Source: Halisarca cf. caerulea
Lineage: Eukaryota; Porifera; Demospongiae; Chondrillida; Halisarcidae
Length of the DNA stretch: 64,000 nt
Assembly: GCA_963170055.1 (NCBI GenBank)
Contig: CAUJGJ010000012.1
Coordinates: 28,339-92,338 of the forward strand
Direction of reading: 5' to 3'
In this document: positions 31,099 through 40,584 of the stretch, in pieces
Numbering within the stretch: the stretch's first letter is position 1
Layout of the letters: every line of letters begins with the position of its first letter
Made by a program: the position numbers and the translations under genes
The notes under the pieces: generated by a model
The model's input: only the letters and a program-made list of their open reading frames with translations
Databases searched by the model: none
Told to the model about the DNA's origin: nothing

Positions 31099-33781
31099 CT
31101 GTACATGTCAGATCCCCAATCCCCTGTCGATCCTTGTTTACCAGCACCATGTTCAATTTGTGGGAGGGTAATGGCAGTTCATTTGGATAGTATCATCAGG
31201 ATTCATGGCCCTAAAAGACAGAGATGTGACGGTTCCAAACAACCTTCTGGGATTCGGTTAAACGCTGGTTATGTCAATAGTGAGAAGTTGGCACTCACTG
31301 TCCTAGCACCATCTACCAGTCGCCAACCTCCACCATTGAGGAAACCCCAGTTTTGGACCCCACCAATCAATGCTGTCAATCCTGGTTGCATTCTTTTGTC
31401 CCTGAAAATTTTAAAGAGGATTCCGCGTATGTGGGGCTAGGGAGGTGGCAGCCCAGAAACTTACCGCAATACTTGACAATGTAGTTACCAAGAATAGCCT
31501 TACAGCATGGAAACGTCTAGTTTTATTCGATCTGTAGGCACTGTTTAACCACCCCTATCCAAGGCAGCCACAGAAGGAACCTGGCCTCACTTGTCAATGA
31601 AACCATTAGACAAGAATCTGACCCTTGTGTTCCAGCAGCAGCTCCTAAGCTGCGTACTAGGTCTCATGATCCTCTCAGCAATTTTGCAAACAGAATATCA
31701 AAGAAGTTGGAGGAAGGGGACTTCAAGGGGGCAGGACATTTGGCAGCTTCGGATGAATCACTTGCTGCCATTGTCAACCACACATTGACTGAGCTTGAAA
31801 GAAAACATCCAAGCTCTCACACTGAGTCCTCCTTTCCTCCTCAGAAAGTACCATTGAATCTCTTTGTTTGCACCGAGGCCATGGTAGTGAAGGCCATCTA
31901 CTCTTTCCCCGCCGGATCTGTGCCAGGGCCTGCATGATGGTATGAAACCATAGTTTCTGAAGGATCTTTTGTCCACTACATCAACAGGTGGAGGATCATG
32001 TCAATTCGTCACCACTTTGACTGCCTTTGTGAACATGATTGCCTTTGGTGAGGTCCCAGTCTTTGCCCAATGTTTCTGGGAGCAAACCTTACGGCATTGA
32101 ACAAGAAAGGAGGAGGTGTGCGGCCCATTGCAGTGGGCAACATGTGTCAGTACAGGAATCAAGGAGGATATGCAGGAACTTTTAGCCGGCCCCCTCACAG
32201 CTTGGATTTGATAACCTCAATGGTGCTGAAATTGCTGTCCATTCTGCACGCCACTACCTCTCCTCATCAAATGATGGTCATATAATGGTGAAGCTGGACT
32301 TCAACAATGCATTTACCATAGGGGTATTTATTTTCATGTGAGATAAATTTTCGCCACACTCGCAGTTCGTTTCTGATCCATGAAAATTTGTACTTGCAAA
32401 TTTTCGAAGTAATTTTGTCTTGTGTGTATCGAACCCTGCATTGATGGGCTTCATAGTCATTCTGTCCTTCTTGTTCGCAGGTGAGTTATGTCCAATTTTG
32501 GACATAACACAAAATGGCCGACGCTTCATAGGCACTAAAATTAACCCCCAGTTTTTGCTTTCTGCAATGGGTAATATTGACATGAACCTACTATTCTACA
32601 TTGCAAACATATTGAAGTGATGTTGGTGTTTTCTTTAAGACAATCTATAAGTCGAACGTCCCACTACACGCAATTTCTTCGGCTACTGTCGAAAAGACAA
32701 AAAAGCAAAATCACGGTGGTAAAAATCTCAGCTTCTGAACCCGCCATTAGGTTCAAACGACTCCTTAGATACATAAGTGTCCTGAAAGATTCCTGGAGTC
32801 CAGTAGCTCAAAGCACGGCTGTTATGTCCAGGGGTTTCCGTCGTTTTTGGAGGTCTCCAACCACAAAACACGGGACATAACTCGAACGGTAGAAGGTACG
32901 AAGCTCCAGAAATCTTTCACCGCGATTTGGACTATTGGGAACCCAATGGCACTATTCCCGTTGCTTCGAGTCGAGATTTTTACCACCGTGATTTTGAAAG
33001 AAAATTTCCACTCAAGCATCTCTCTTCTTTAGACTGCAGTCACATGCTGTCACATGTTCTACGAAAGAGTCCGAACATCTTTCTCGTAATATTCTTGCGT
33101 ATACATCCAGTTTGCGCATGATGTCATCACGAAAATCTCGCTATCTGCACATGACAAACCCATGCAGTTAGCGCTATAATGAAATTCATTGAGTGAAACC
33201 GTATAATGTTACACTTATGGCTGGATTCAGACATAACACACCTGCGTTGTTTTCGAGTTCCAATAACTACCGTGATGGCACTATTGTACTACCTCAAACC
33301 GGTCGAAAACCATAGTCCCGATCCTACTGGTCGTCTTTATTCTGATATCCCACCACCAGCATTTGGCAAGTGAACATCGACGTCTTGTCAGTAGAGAAAC
33401 AAGATGCCAGCACGAAGATGCAGATTCGGGGACGTACGGTCGAGTATTAATGGGCTAACTAATGAGCAGCGAGCACAGGATGGCAAGTCGTTTAGCACGT
33501 TCTTCCACGTGTCCGCTGATGCCCTACAGGCGTGTATATAGCTAGAATGCTATTGTATGTATAATAGTATTGGCCATAATATTTTTTTTATTTTCACGTG
33601 TAAGGCAACCTGCAAAAATTAGAATCCACGAAAATTTTGATAGAAGGCTTGCTACGGGATTTCGCGAAAATAAATACCTCTATGGTAATTCAGTCCGTAC
33701 AGATAAGATGTTGGAATCAGTGTGGGAAATGGCTCCGCAGATATGGCATATTCCTCTAGGTTCCAGTCTTGCAGATATGCC
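31099..33781 (+). pseudogene. LINE ORF relic with N-terminal zinc-finger-like motif and RT
   Basis: 31105-31440 encodes a start with CSICGRVMAVHLDSIIRIHG, a C-x2-C...H pattern at the N-terminus of a known invertebrate LINE family. After many stops the RT begins: AIYSFPAGSVPGPA near 31893, GANLTALNKKGGGVRPIAVG near 32075-32135, and VKLDFNNAF near 32289-32315. The RT resumes after the insertion as NSVRTDKMLESVWE near 33688-33730. Beyond about 33740 the text no longer matches an RT, so the remainder is deleted. It is not functional. Confidence 0.75.
32316..33685. mobile_element. 1370-bp TA-flanked element inside the LINE relic
   Basis: Both ends read inward CCATAGRGGTATTTATTTTC and continue with YG; TA flanks at 32314-32315 and 33686-33687. 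Joining the flanks over one TA restores the RT frame at the FNNAF-N motif. A 24-bp palindrome (GTTATGTCCAA, TT, TTGGACATAAC) lies near 32484. No transposase frame is seen. Confidence 0.82.
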
Positions 33782-34560
33782 TGCTGCAACAAGCGAACGA
33801 TGCAGGAGCTTATTGCATGAGGGCAGCATGACGATTAAGGCTGGCATCCTTAATTGGCTCTTTTTACAACTCAAACCATGAGTTGCGAGCTCGTCAACAT
33901 GAATTCCGCAATGCTGGCAGCAATGAGGGATACAGAGTGGTACCCCATGTCGCAGGCATATCGCATCGGCGCAAGAACAGCACTGTACGTATACACGTAC
34001 AGCGACAATAGAACCCCCTCAGATAGTGAGCTGCCTTTCCAGTTTGAAAGACTGCAGTGCCCTTGTAGTTTGTATCGTAGGAGTGGAAAGTTATGCTGTA
34101 GTTTTAGTTATGCTATTATGCTATTTCCAAGAAAATCACATCAATATAAATCTCACTATGTTTAATGTCTAGTACCACACAATAATGCACCTTAAGAAAA
34201 TTGCAAAATTAAAAATCGCATAGTGTCTTTGGTGGTCAAATCGCATAACTTTTACTTTGCATAAAATACCAATCCTACGGTATGTTCCAAACAGTAGCGG
34301 TGTTATCTGTATTGTTTTATGCTATGACAGTGTTGGGAAAATACAGATTTTTGTGGTTTTGTCCGTTAATTGACAACACAAAATTTGTCGATCAACTAAT
34401 TGGCACCCTCTTTCAATGCAGGTGAATCGCAAGGGAGGTGTTAACTCTCTTTAGCATCAGTTTTCAGAAGCTGGTTATAACCCGCCCGAGGATACGGTGG
34501 AATGATCGTTAATGCCATACAATGAGGAGGCAGGTTATAACCTATATATAACCTACGTAA
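33782..34560. other. Unassigned intergenic sequence
   Basis: A plus frame at 33854-34165 has no family match and may be more degraded element sequence. Nothing else is supported. Confidence 0.4.
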
Positions 34561-34561
34561 C

Positions 34562-34564
<3 letters not shown>

Positions 34565-34625
<61 letters not shown>

Positions 34626-34792
34626 TCAACTCTGATTTATCCGACACTGGTTTATCCGGAAATCTCAGTTATCCAACACTCGGGTGTGAATCCCCATCAT
34701 CAAGTTGTGTACAATCCACCCTGATTTATCCAACACCTGGTTTATTTGACACATTTATGGGGAACAGATGGCGTCGGATAAACCAGATCCCA

Positions 34793-34855
<63 letters not shown>

Positions 34856-34857
34856 AT
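34565..34857. repeat. Two (TA)n tracts flanking a 173-bp MITE
   Basis: (TA)n at 34565-34622 and 34796-34857 enclose a MITE at 34623-34795. Its ends are CAGTCAACTCTGATTTATCC and, inverted, CAGTGGGATCTGGTTTATCC. The element may have landed in a TA repeat, since its target is TA. Confidence 0.8.
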
Positions 34858-35942
34858 AATTTTTTTTTTTCAGTGGTTTAGCTGAATAATATGCAGGTCT
34901 ATATATCTGAGGACAGTCATTTGTAGAAAGTAGTGATTTCGTTATAATTGCTATCAAACCAACAAACCCAAAATCAATCAACATGCAAACCATTTCAGAG
35001 CCTGTAAGTGACTGGCCAATTCACACAATGAGTCACGTTGCTCACAGTCACTACCCTATGCTCCAGTAGATCTTGCAATGACATACACAAGTACGATTTC
35101 TACAACAGTACATCATGATGATATTGTAAACCAACAACTTGAACCAATTTTATACACATGCAGCGGCCTGTGTCACAACTACAATTGTTATGCAATCATC
35201 AAAAATCACTGGAACAAGGTAGAGTAGTTTGCTGCACAGGGCTGAACAGGCCTAGGTGGACATGCATAGGTCTAGAATGGCATAGTGCTAGGCATACAAG
35301 GAACTAGACAGGCATAGAACTATAGGGCACACATGGGACTAAACGGGCAGAGAGCTAGACAGAGGTGGGTTGGACCAGGTATACAGTGTGCAAATTTCTA
35401 CATTCTGCTTCATACTAGCAGTGGGATTTAGGAGTTTGCACACTGTACCCATGCAGTCCAACCCACCTCTGTCTAGCTTCTGCCCATCTAGCCCCATGTG
35501 CGCATGTGGGACATGTCCGCGCTAATTGAGGTGTGAAAATTTTGGTCATTTTTGAAACTTCTATTCTCAACTTGTGCAAGCTTCAGAACGTCAAACAAAG
35601 GCTTTGCTAGTAGGCCAATATGTGAACTTCTTGGAGACTACTGCTTTGAACGTCTCGCGTCTATATTTAAGCAACTACGAAGGTTTTCCCGACCCCTATT
35701 AAAAGCCAAAAAGCTCGGGGTGCTGGTGGAACGCTTTCTAGGACATCTTTTTACATAAATCACGATAGCAAAGTATACTCCAACTTTTCCATGTTGCGAA
35801 TTTTGCCATTCCTTTCCTAAGCCGAGATCGGTCAAATCAGGCCTCTAAAAGCAAACTTCTAGCGCCTATAACTCAGGACAGGAACAAATGATCAAAATTC
35901 GCAACATGGAAAAGTTGTATGTGTCAAACCATATTATTACTC

Positions 35943-38900
35943 AAAAGAATAATGATATGAGTACAAAAAAGAGGTAGAGGACCTCAGACACAGGGGGGTG
36001 TAATAATATGATCATGTGATCACAGGTACAATTACTTCCCTGGCAAGGTCGGGACAAAGGAAAAAGAGAATAAACAGCAAAGTACAGACATATAGACAAA
36101 AAATACAGGAAAAAAAACAATAACAACAACAAGAAAACCCATACAACAAAAAAAAACCACAATTAAAGAACAGCTATTACTAGAAAACAGTAAAGGCAAA
36201 CATTGAAATTAACAGTGGTAACAATACGATGATCATAAATAAGACAAGGACCATGATGGACATGAACGAGCATTGAAGATAGTGTGGCTACAGTTAATAG
36301 CAGTCTTTGCTATGTTTGTTAGGAGATGACGCCTATCACGGACTTTAGATAGTGGAGCTGCAGCTTTTAGGGCTGAGAAGGCGTGATGTGAGTAGTGGCC
36401 CAGCGAGCCAATCTCCATTGTGTGGAGCTGGGCTGAGTAGCCCAGAGCTTGCAAGTCTGAAATTAGAAGTTGGTAATTTGGTTTACAGAGCTTGAAATCT
36501 CGTGCTTTGGTCATATTGGTGGCGGAATTCCAAGGGACGGTGAGCTCCAAGAGAATGATGTTGTTGTTACTTTTCATGAAAATATCAGGTCTCGATGTGG
36601 TTGAAATGATGGAGGAAGGCACGGTTGCTTGGGGGCTATCATGTGCTCTGAACTCAGGAATATCAGCAAACACTGAGGATGATGGATTGAATTCCTTCAA
36701 GAAATGTGTCAGGAGGAGCAGGATCTTGTCGTGACGCCAGGTGTATCGGCCGTCTTCTAAGGCCTTGGGGCAACAGTTGAGGATGTGCTTCACATTACAA
36801 AGTGGAGCGTCACACAGTGGGCATTTCCTACTAAACTTATAGTTCCAGCGAACCAAAGTACTAGGGGATGGCAATGTTTCACTACATGCGCATAAAACAA
36901 AGGACAGTTGGCCATTTGGGAGACCAGTTATTATTCTCTTCCACAGACTGTCCTCATGTTCAAGAGGGAGAACATCTAGCAATGAATTTTGTATCTGGAG
37001 TTGTTCCAGTGATTTCTCAAGCTCAACACATTGCTGTTGTACAATTCTGGCTTTTGAGCGTCTAATGATGGAAGACTCATTTACTCTGGAGGAGATTTGC
37101 CTTGAGTTTTGGATAGAAGCAGCGGTATTCTTGATTATTTCAATATCTTGCACTGACATGTGATGAAGGACTTTCAAGGTATCCTGGTCAAGTCCTAGAA
37201 TACACTCGGATACTGAAGGGTCTGCTGATGACATAACACGAGTGAAGAAACCGATTTTCACTTCTTCTTCATATGATGGAAGCGATTTTAGGCCAAGACC
37301 ATCTTTGTGGAACAGTATGACCTTAGATAGACAAGGAGGAAGATGGAGCCATTTTCGGATGAAACGTGTTAGAGTGCGTTGGATTCTACCCAGTTGCGAT
37401 TGTGAGAAATTATCAACTGCAAGATAGAATTGGGCATTACGTAGGATAAAATGGTGGAGGATGTACACTTTATATTCCCCTCTAATAGGAGAAGAATCTA
37501 GTGAGAGAACTTGAGATAATAGCAAATTGTTAAGCTTATCAGTGGCAGCTTTCCTGGTTGTAGGAAGATTATGACCGAGGATCTTCCCAAGAAATTTGGT
37601 TGGCTTGTGAGCTACATTAGTAGTGTTGCCCGAGTCACCAATAGCAAACACTTTGGATCTGTCAATTTGCTTTCCATTGTAAACAAGTGAAATACACTTA
37701 GATGGCTTTAAATGAAGATCTAATTGTTTGCAGCTATCATTAATTTCTTGAAGGGAGGAAGCATGTTCCTTTGGATCAGAAGAAATAAGGGACAGGTCAT
37801 CAGCATAGGATTTGCAGCGGTGTGGCCGAGAGGAGCAATATTTTGGAGTGCCTAATTTAGCACGAATCCTTGGGACCTTGACTGTGGGTGGTATATGAGG
37901 GGAAGGGAGGTACTTCTTAGAGTTCCCCGATGCTAGATGCCAGGAGATATCATGCAAATTCACTCTTTCCTGCACTCCTAGTTGGTAAACAATTAGAGAA
38001 GTGCCATCGGGAAAGTGATCTGCGATCTGACATCTATACCATCCTGGAGGCTCATTAGAGTCCTTTTCATCCCATTCCACATAGATATAAGCTGAAATTG
38101 GTGGCAAATTTACAGAGTTAGGAATGGGAAAACGGAGTGCGTATCCTCCGGATTTGAGTCTATTAGCTAGCTGTACTATTGGATTGAATGCCAAGAGGAA
38201 TATTGTTGGTGACAATGTATCTCCTTGGAATACACCTCTTTGGATGGGGAAAACCTCTGTTGACCAGGCCCTGGTTGAAACAAAAGCTGTAAGTTTGCTA
38301 TACGCATTGCAGATGTAACGGGTAATCTCTGAAGGGACATGAACGTATTCAAGCATATCCACAATTAAACGATGTGAAATGGAACCAAAAGCATTTCGTA
38401 GATCAAGAAAGGTGATGCACACTGGCAGTCCATGCTTCTTTGCATTCTCAATGATAGTAGAGACAGTAAATATGTGCTCATATACACCTGACATACCAGA
38501 AAGAAAACCTTTCTGGACACTAGGATCAATGACCTCGTTCTCCAAGAGGAATGACTCCAGCCTACGGGCAATAATGCGGTGGAAAAGCTTCCCTATTACA
38601 GAGGTAATAGCAATCGGTCTGAAGTTGGCAGGGTTTGAGGTATCATCATCTTTGTGCAAAAGGATAATACGACCAATACACCAAGAGTCAGGACAAGTTG
38701 GATCTTCAAGCAAGATTTTTGAGTATAAGGTGGTTAGAATGTGTTGTAAACTGGGTAGGGATTTCAAGTGATGATAAGAGATTCCATTGCAGCCAGGGCT
38801 AGAATTTGATGAGCATCTGCGAAGGGCTGCTCTTACTTGCTTAGGGGTAATAGGGGATAGATCAAAGGGCACAGAAATACAAGGTTTAGGCATAACTTTG

Positions 38901-39652
38901 TGAACAAACGATGGTAGCTGCTGGTACTGACAAAGCCGACTACTAAAATTGTCTTTAAAATACTCAAAACACGTGTCAACCGAGAAAGTTGGTTCTAATG
39001 ACTTACTTGAAGACAAAATGGACTGAGCAAAGGTTTGTGGATTTTGTCTAAACTTCTTTTCAAGATGTGCAATATGTCTGGAATCAGTAGGAGAGTTTTT
39101 GATGAAACGATTATGCGCACGTACTGCAGTTAGAAATGGTTTAGGATTGATAGTTATATTTTTCCTTAAAGCATTCTTCATTGCGGTAATTTTCTCTCTT
39201 TGCTTCTGTTGGCTTGAGATGCGGTGGGGGCCGTTGCTCTTGAATCTTAGTAACTTTTTATTCAAAACTTTGAATCTACTAAGGACATCAATGGTACAAA
39301 GGACAATTTTCTCTTCGGCTTCGTAAGGTGAAATTACATTGTTTGATAGGTCATTGTGAACTGGAACAAGTACTTGGTATAATTCATCATTGACGGTCTT
39401 CCAATCTGAAGAATCACAAGCGGCATCAGTTGGCAATCGCTGTAAGGGGTCTCCGACTTCTTCTTCTTCTTCCGCCATTTTCACGTTGCTAGGTTCTAGT
39501 CCAAACATTTCATTTACATTTACATTTAAGAACAAACAAACATTTACAAACATTTACGGACATTTGAGAATGCATGCACTGCAACAGTTACCTTGTGGCA
39601 TGCATGCATGTAGTTTCCCACACATGCACACATTGAATAAAATATAATATCA
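35943..39652 (-). mobile_element. Non-LTR retrotransposon with target duplication ATTACTC
   Basis: ATTACTC occurs immediately outside both ends (35936-35942 and 39653-39659). The element has a ~100-bp 5' region, one 1106-codon ORF and a ~290-bp 3' region ending in CATTATTCTTTT without a long A-tail. It is apparently full length or nearly so, with an uninterrupted ORF, which suggests recent activity. Confidence 0.8.
36233..39553 (-). CDS. LINE polyprotein: RT, Tudor-like insert, zinc knuckle, restriction-like nuclease
   Basis: This is one open frame of 1106 residues. RT motifs run from GCNGISYHHL (~258), RPIAITSVIGKLFHRII and FLDLRNAFGSISHRL to GVFQGDTLSPTIFLLAFNP, then SYADDLSLIS (~583). Between the last two lies an insertion of about 110 residues. 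Its part at ~486-541 (VEWDEKDSNEPPGWYRCQ, then DGTSLIVYQ) looks like a Tudor/chromo-type barrel. A CPLCDAPLCNVKHILNCCP zinc motif (~912) precedes RYTWRHD. The C-terminal nuclease core is RPDI-x11-LLELTVPW (~986). RT plus zinc knuckle plus restriction-like endonuclease is the layout of site-specific-type non-LTR elements (R2/R4/NeSL group). No N-terminal AP endonuclease is seen. The true start may be one of several Met codons in the first 26 residues (MFGL, MAEE). Confidence 0.88.
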   Translation of the reverse strand: MFVNVCLFLNVNVNEMFGLEPSNVKMAEEEEEVGDPLQRLPTDAACDSSDWKTVNDELYQVLVPVHNDLSNNVISPYEAEEKIVLCTIDVLSRFKVLNKKLLRFKSNGPHRISSQQKQREKITAMKNALRKNITINPKPFLTAVRAHNRFIKNSPTDSRHIAHLEKKFRQNPQTFAQSILSSSKSLEPTFSVDTCFEYFKDNFSSRLCQYQQLPSFVHKVMPKPCISVPFDLSPITPKQVRAALRRCSSNSSPGCNGISYHHLKSLPSLQHILTTLYSKILLEDPTCPDSWCIGRIILLHKDDDTSNPANFRPIAITSVIGKLFHRIIARRLESFLLENEVIDPSVQKGFLSGMSGVYEHIFTVSTIIENAKKHGLPVCITFLDLRNAFGSISHRLIVDMLEYVHVPSEITRYICNAYSKLTAFVSTRAWSTEVFPIQRGVFQGDTLSPTIFLLAFNPIVQLANRLKSGGYALRFPIPNSVNLPPISAYIYVEWDEKDSNEPPGWYRCQIADHFPDGTSLIVYQLGVQERVNLHDISWHLASGNSKKYLPSPHIPPTVKVPRIRAKLGTPKYCSSRPHRCKSYADDLSLISSDPKEHASSLQEINDSCKQLDLHLKPSKCISLVYNGKQIDRSKVFAIGDSGNTTNVAHKPTKFLGKILGHNLPTTRKAATDKLNNLLLSQVLSLDSSPIRGEYKVYILHHFILRNAQFYLAVDNFSQSQLGRIQRTLTRFIRKWLHLPPCLSKVILFHKDGLGLKSLPSYEEEVKIGFFTRVMSSADPSVSECILGLDQDTLKVLHHMSVQDIEIIKNTAASIQNSRQISSRVNESSIIRRSKARIVQQQCVELEKSLEQLQIQNSLLDVLPLEHEDSLWKRIITGLPNGQLSFVLCACSETLPSPSTLVRWNYKFSRKCPLCDAPLCNVKHILNCCPKALEDGRYTWRHDKILLLLTHFLKEFNPSSSVFADIPEFRAHDSPQATVPSSIISTTSRPDIFMKSNNNIILLELTVPWNSATNMTKARDFKLCKPNYQLLISDLQALGYSAQLHTMEIGSLGHYSHHAFSALKAAAPLSKVRDRRHLLTNIAKTAINCSHTIFNARSCPSWSLSYL

Positions 39653-40195
39653 ATTACTCACGGTTGGCATTACAAAAGCGCTTCGAGCGTACTCCCTCAT
39701 CTAGCACCCAGAAGAAAACTAAAATTTTAAAGACGACTCAGTTGAGTCACATGCCAGCATGTGATAATTCTCTGATGACGACAGAAAACGTCACTATACT
39801 TTGGCATAGCACTCGTATACGCCCGAATAACAGCTCAAACCACAAGATAAACACATGACTAATAATTTGTAGGCGCCGAATTTTAACAAATTCCTCGCTA
39901 TGCAATCTGAGGAATACTATCATAACAATTCTGGACATGTCCCACATGCGTGTGCCTAGCTATGCTCGTCTAGCTCCTTAATTGTATGCCTAGCACTATG
40001 CTTGTCCATCCTCATGCCCATCTAACCTAGTGTATACTTAACCCTCTGTATGTCTATACCTATGCCTGTTCAGCCCTAGCTGTACATGTGCAGCAAACAA
40101 CTCAACCTTGTTCCAGTGATTTATGATGGTTGACTTTTTTCACCCCTACATCTTTTATCTATTTTTAAATAGCTTCTGTATGGTTAATAATAATA

Positions 40196-40584
40196 CAGTG
40201 GACTCCACTTATACAAAAGAACCCTGTTATAAAGAACTTCTGCTTATAAAGAACAATTTGCCAACTCCAAGTTTGTGTGTATACGTTTTTCCTGTTATAA
40301 AGAACTCATCACAGCTGCCTGTGACTGTCAAATGTGGTTGAAGTGAAATTTGTGCTGTTAGAGACATTGAAGTGCACAGGCTAGTCACAAATATAACACA
40401 AACCAAAAGTTGAGGTTCGTGCCCTATGGCATACCCATATATTTTCTATAAATTTTTAATGATTGATGTAATATTCACACTCATTAGTACATTAAAATAT
40501 ATACACTTCTTTTAGAAAGAACTCCAGCCTGTTATAAAGAACAAATTCTTCTGGATTCTGGTTCTTTATATCAGGAGTCGACTG
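40196..40584. mobile_element. 389-bp MITE with GTTATAAAGAAC repeats
   Basis: The left end CAGTGGACTCCACTTATA pairs with TATCAGGAGTCGACTG at the right. Internal CCTGTTATAAAGAAC occurs three times. The left flank is TA; the right flank is TT, one base decayed. Confidence 0.65.

Larger units (their letters stand above)
35507..39944. mobile_element. TIR element with TGGGACATGTCC ends, enlarged by a LINE
   Basis: The perfect 12-bp ends TGGGACATGTCC and GGACATGTCCCA are flanked by CATG on both sides (35503-35506 and 39945-39948). CATG may be a 4-bp target duplication or, being palindromic, a longer TIR. Without the LINE the element is about 720 bp and non-coding, so it is another non-autonomous element. 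It sits in the right arm of foldback copy C. Confidence 0.72.
35190..40150. mobile_element. Foldback element copy C, split by a 4.4 kb insertion
   Basis: The left arm lies at about 35195-35390, the centre near 35400-35430, and the right arm resumes to 35506, then from 39949 to about 40150. Arm units include GCATAGGTCTAGA and GACTAAACGGGCAGAGAGC. The outer text ATCACTGGAACAAGG pairs with CCTTGTTCCAGTGAT at 40106-40120. Confidence 0.75.

Noticed and set aside
33854..34165. 103-codon ORF as a gene
   Set aside because: No family resemblance, no splice context, and it adjoins a decayed LINE.
36492..39326. Plus-strand ORFs opposite the LINE
   Set aside because: They are antisense shadows of the 1106-codon LINE frame and resemble no protein.
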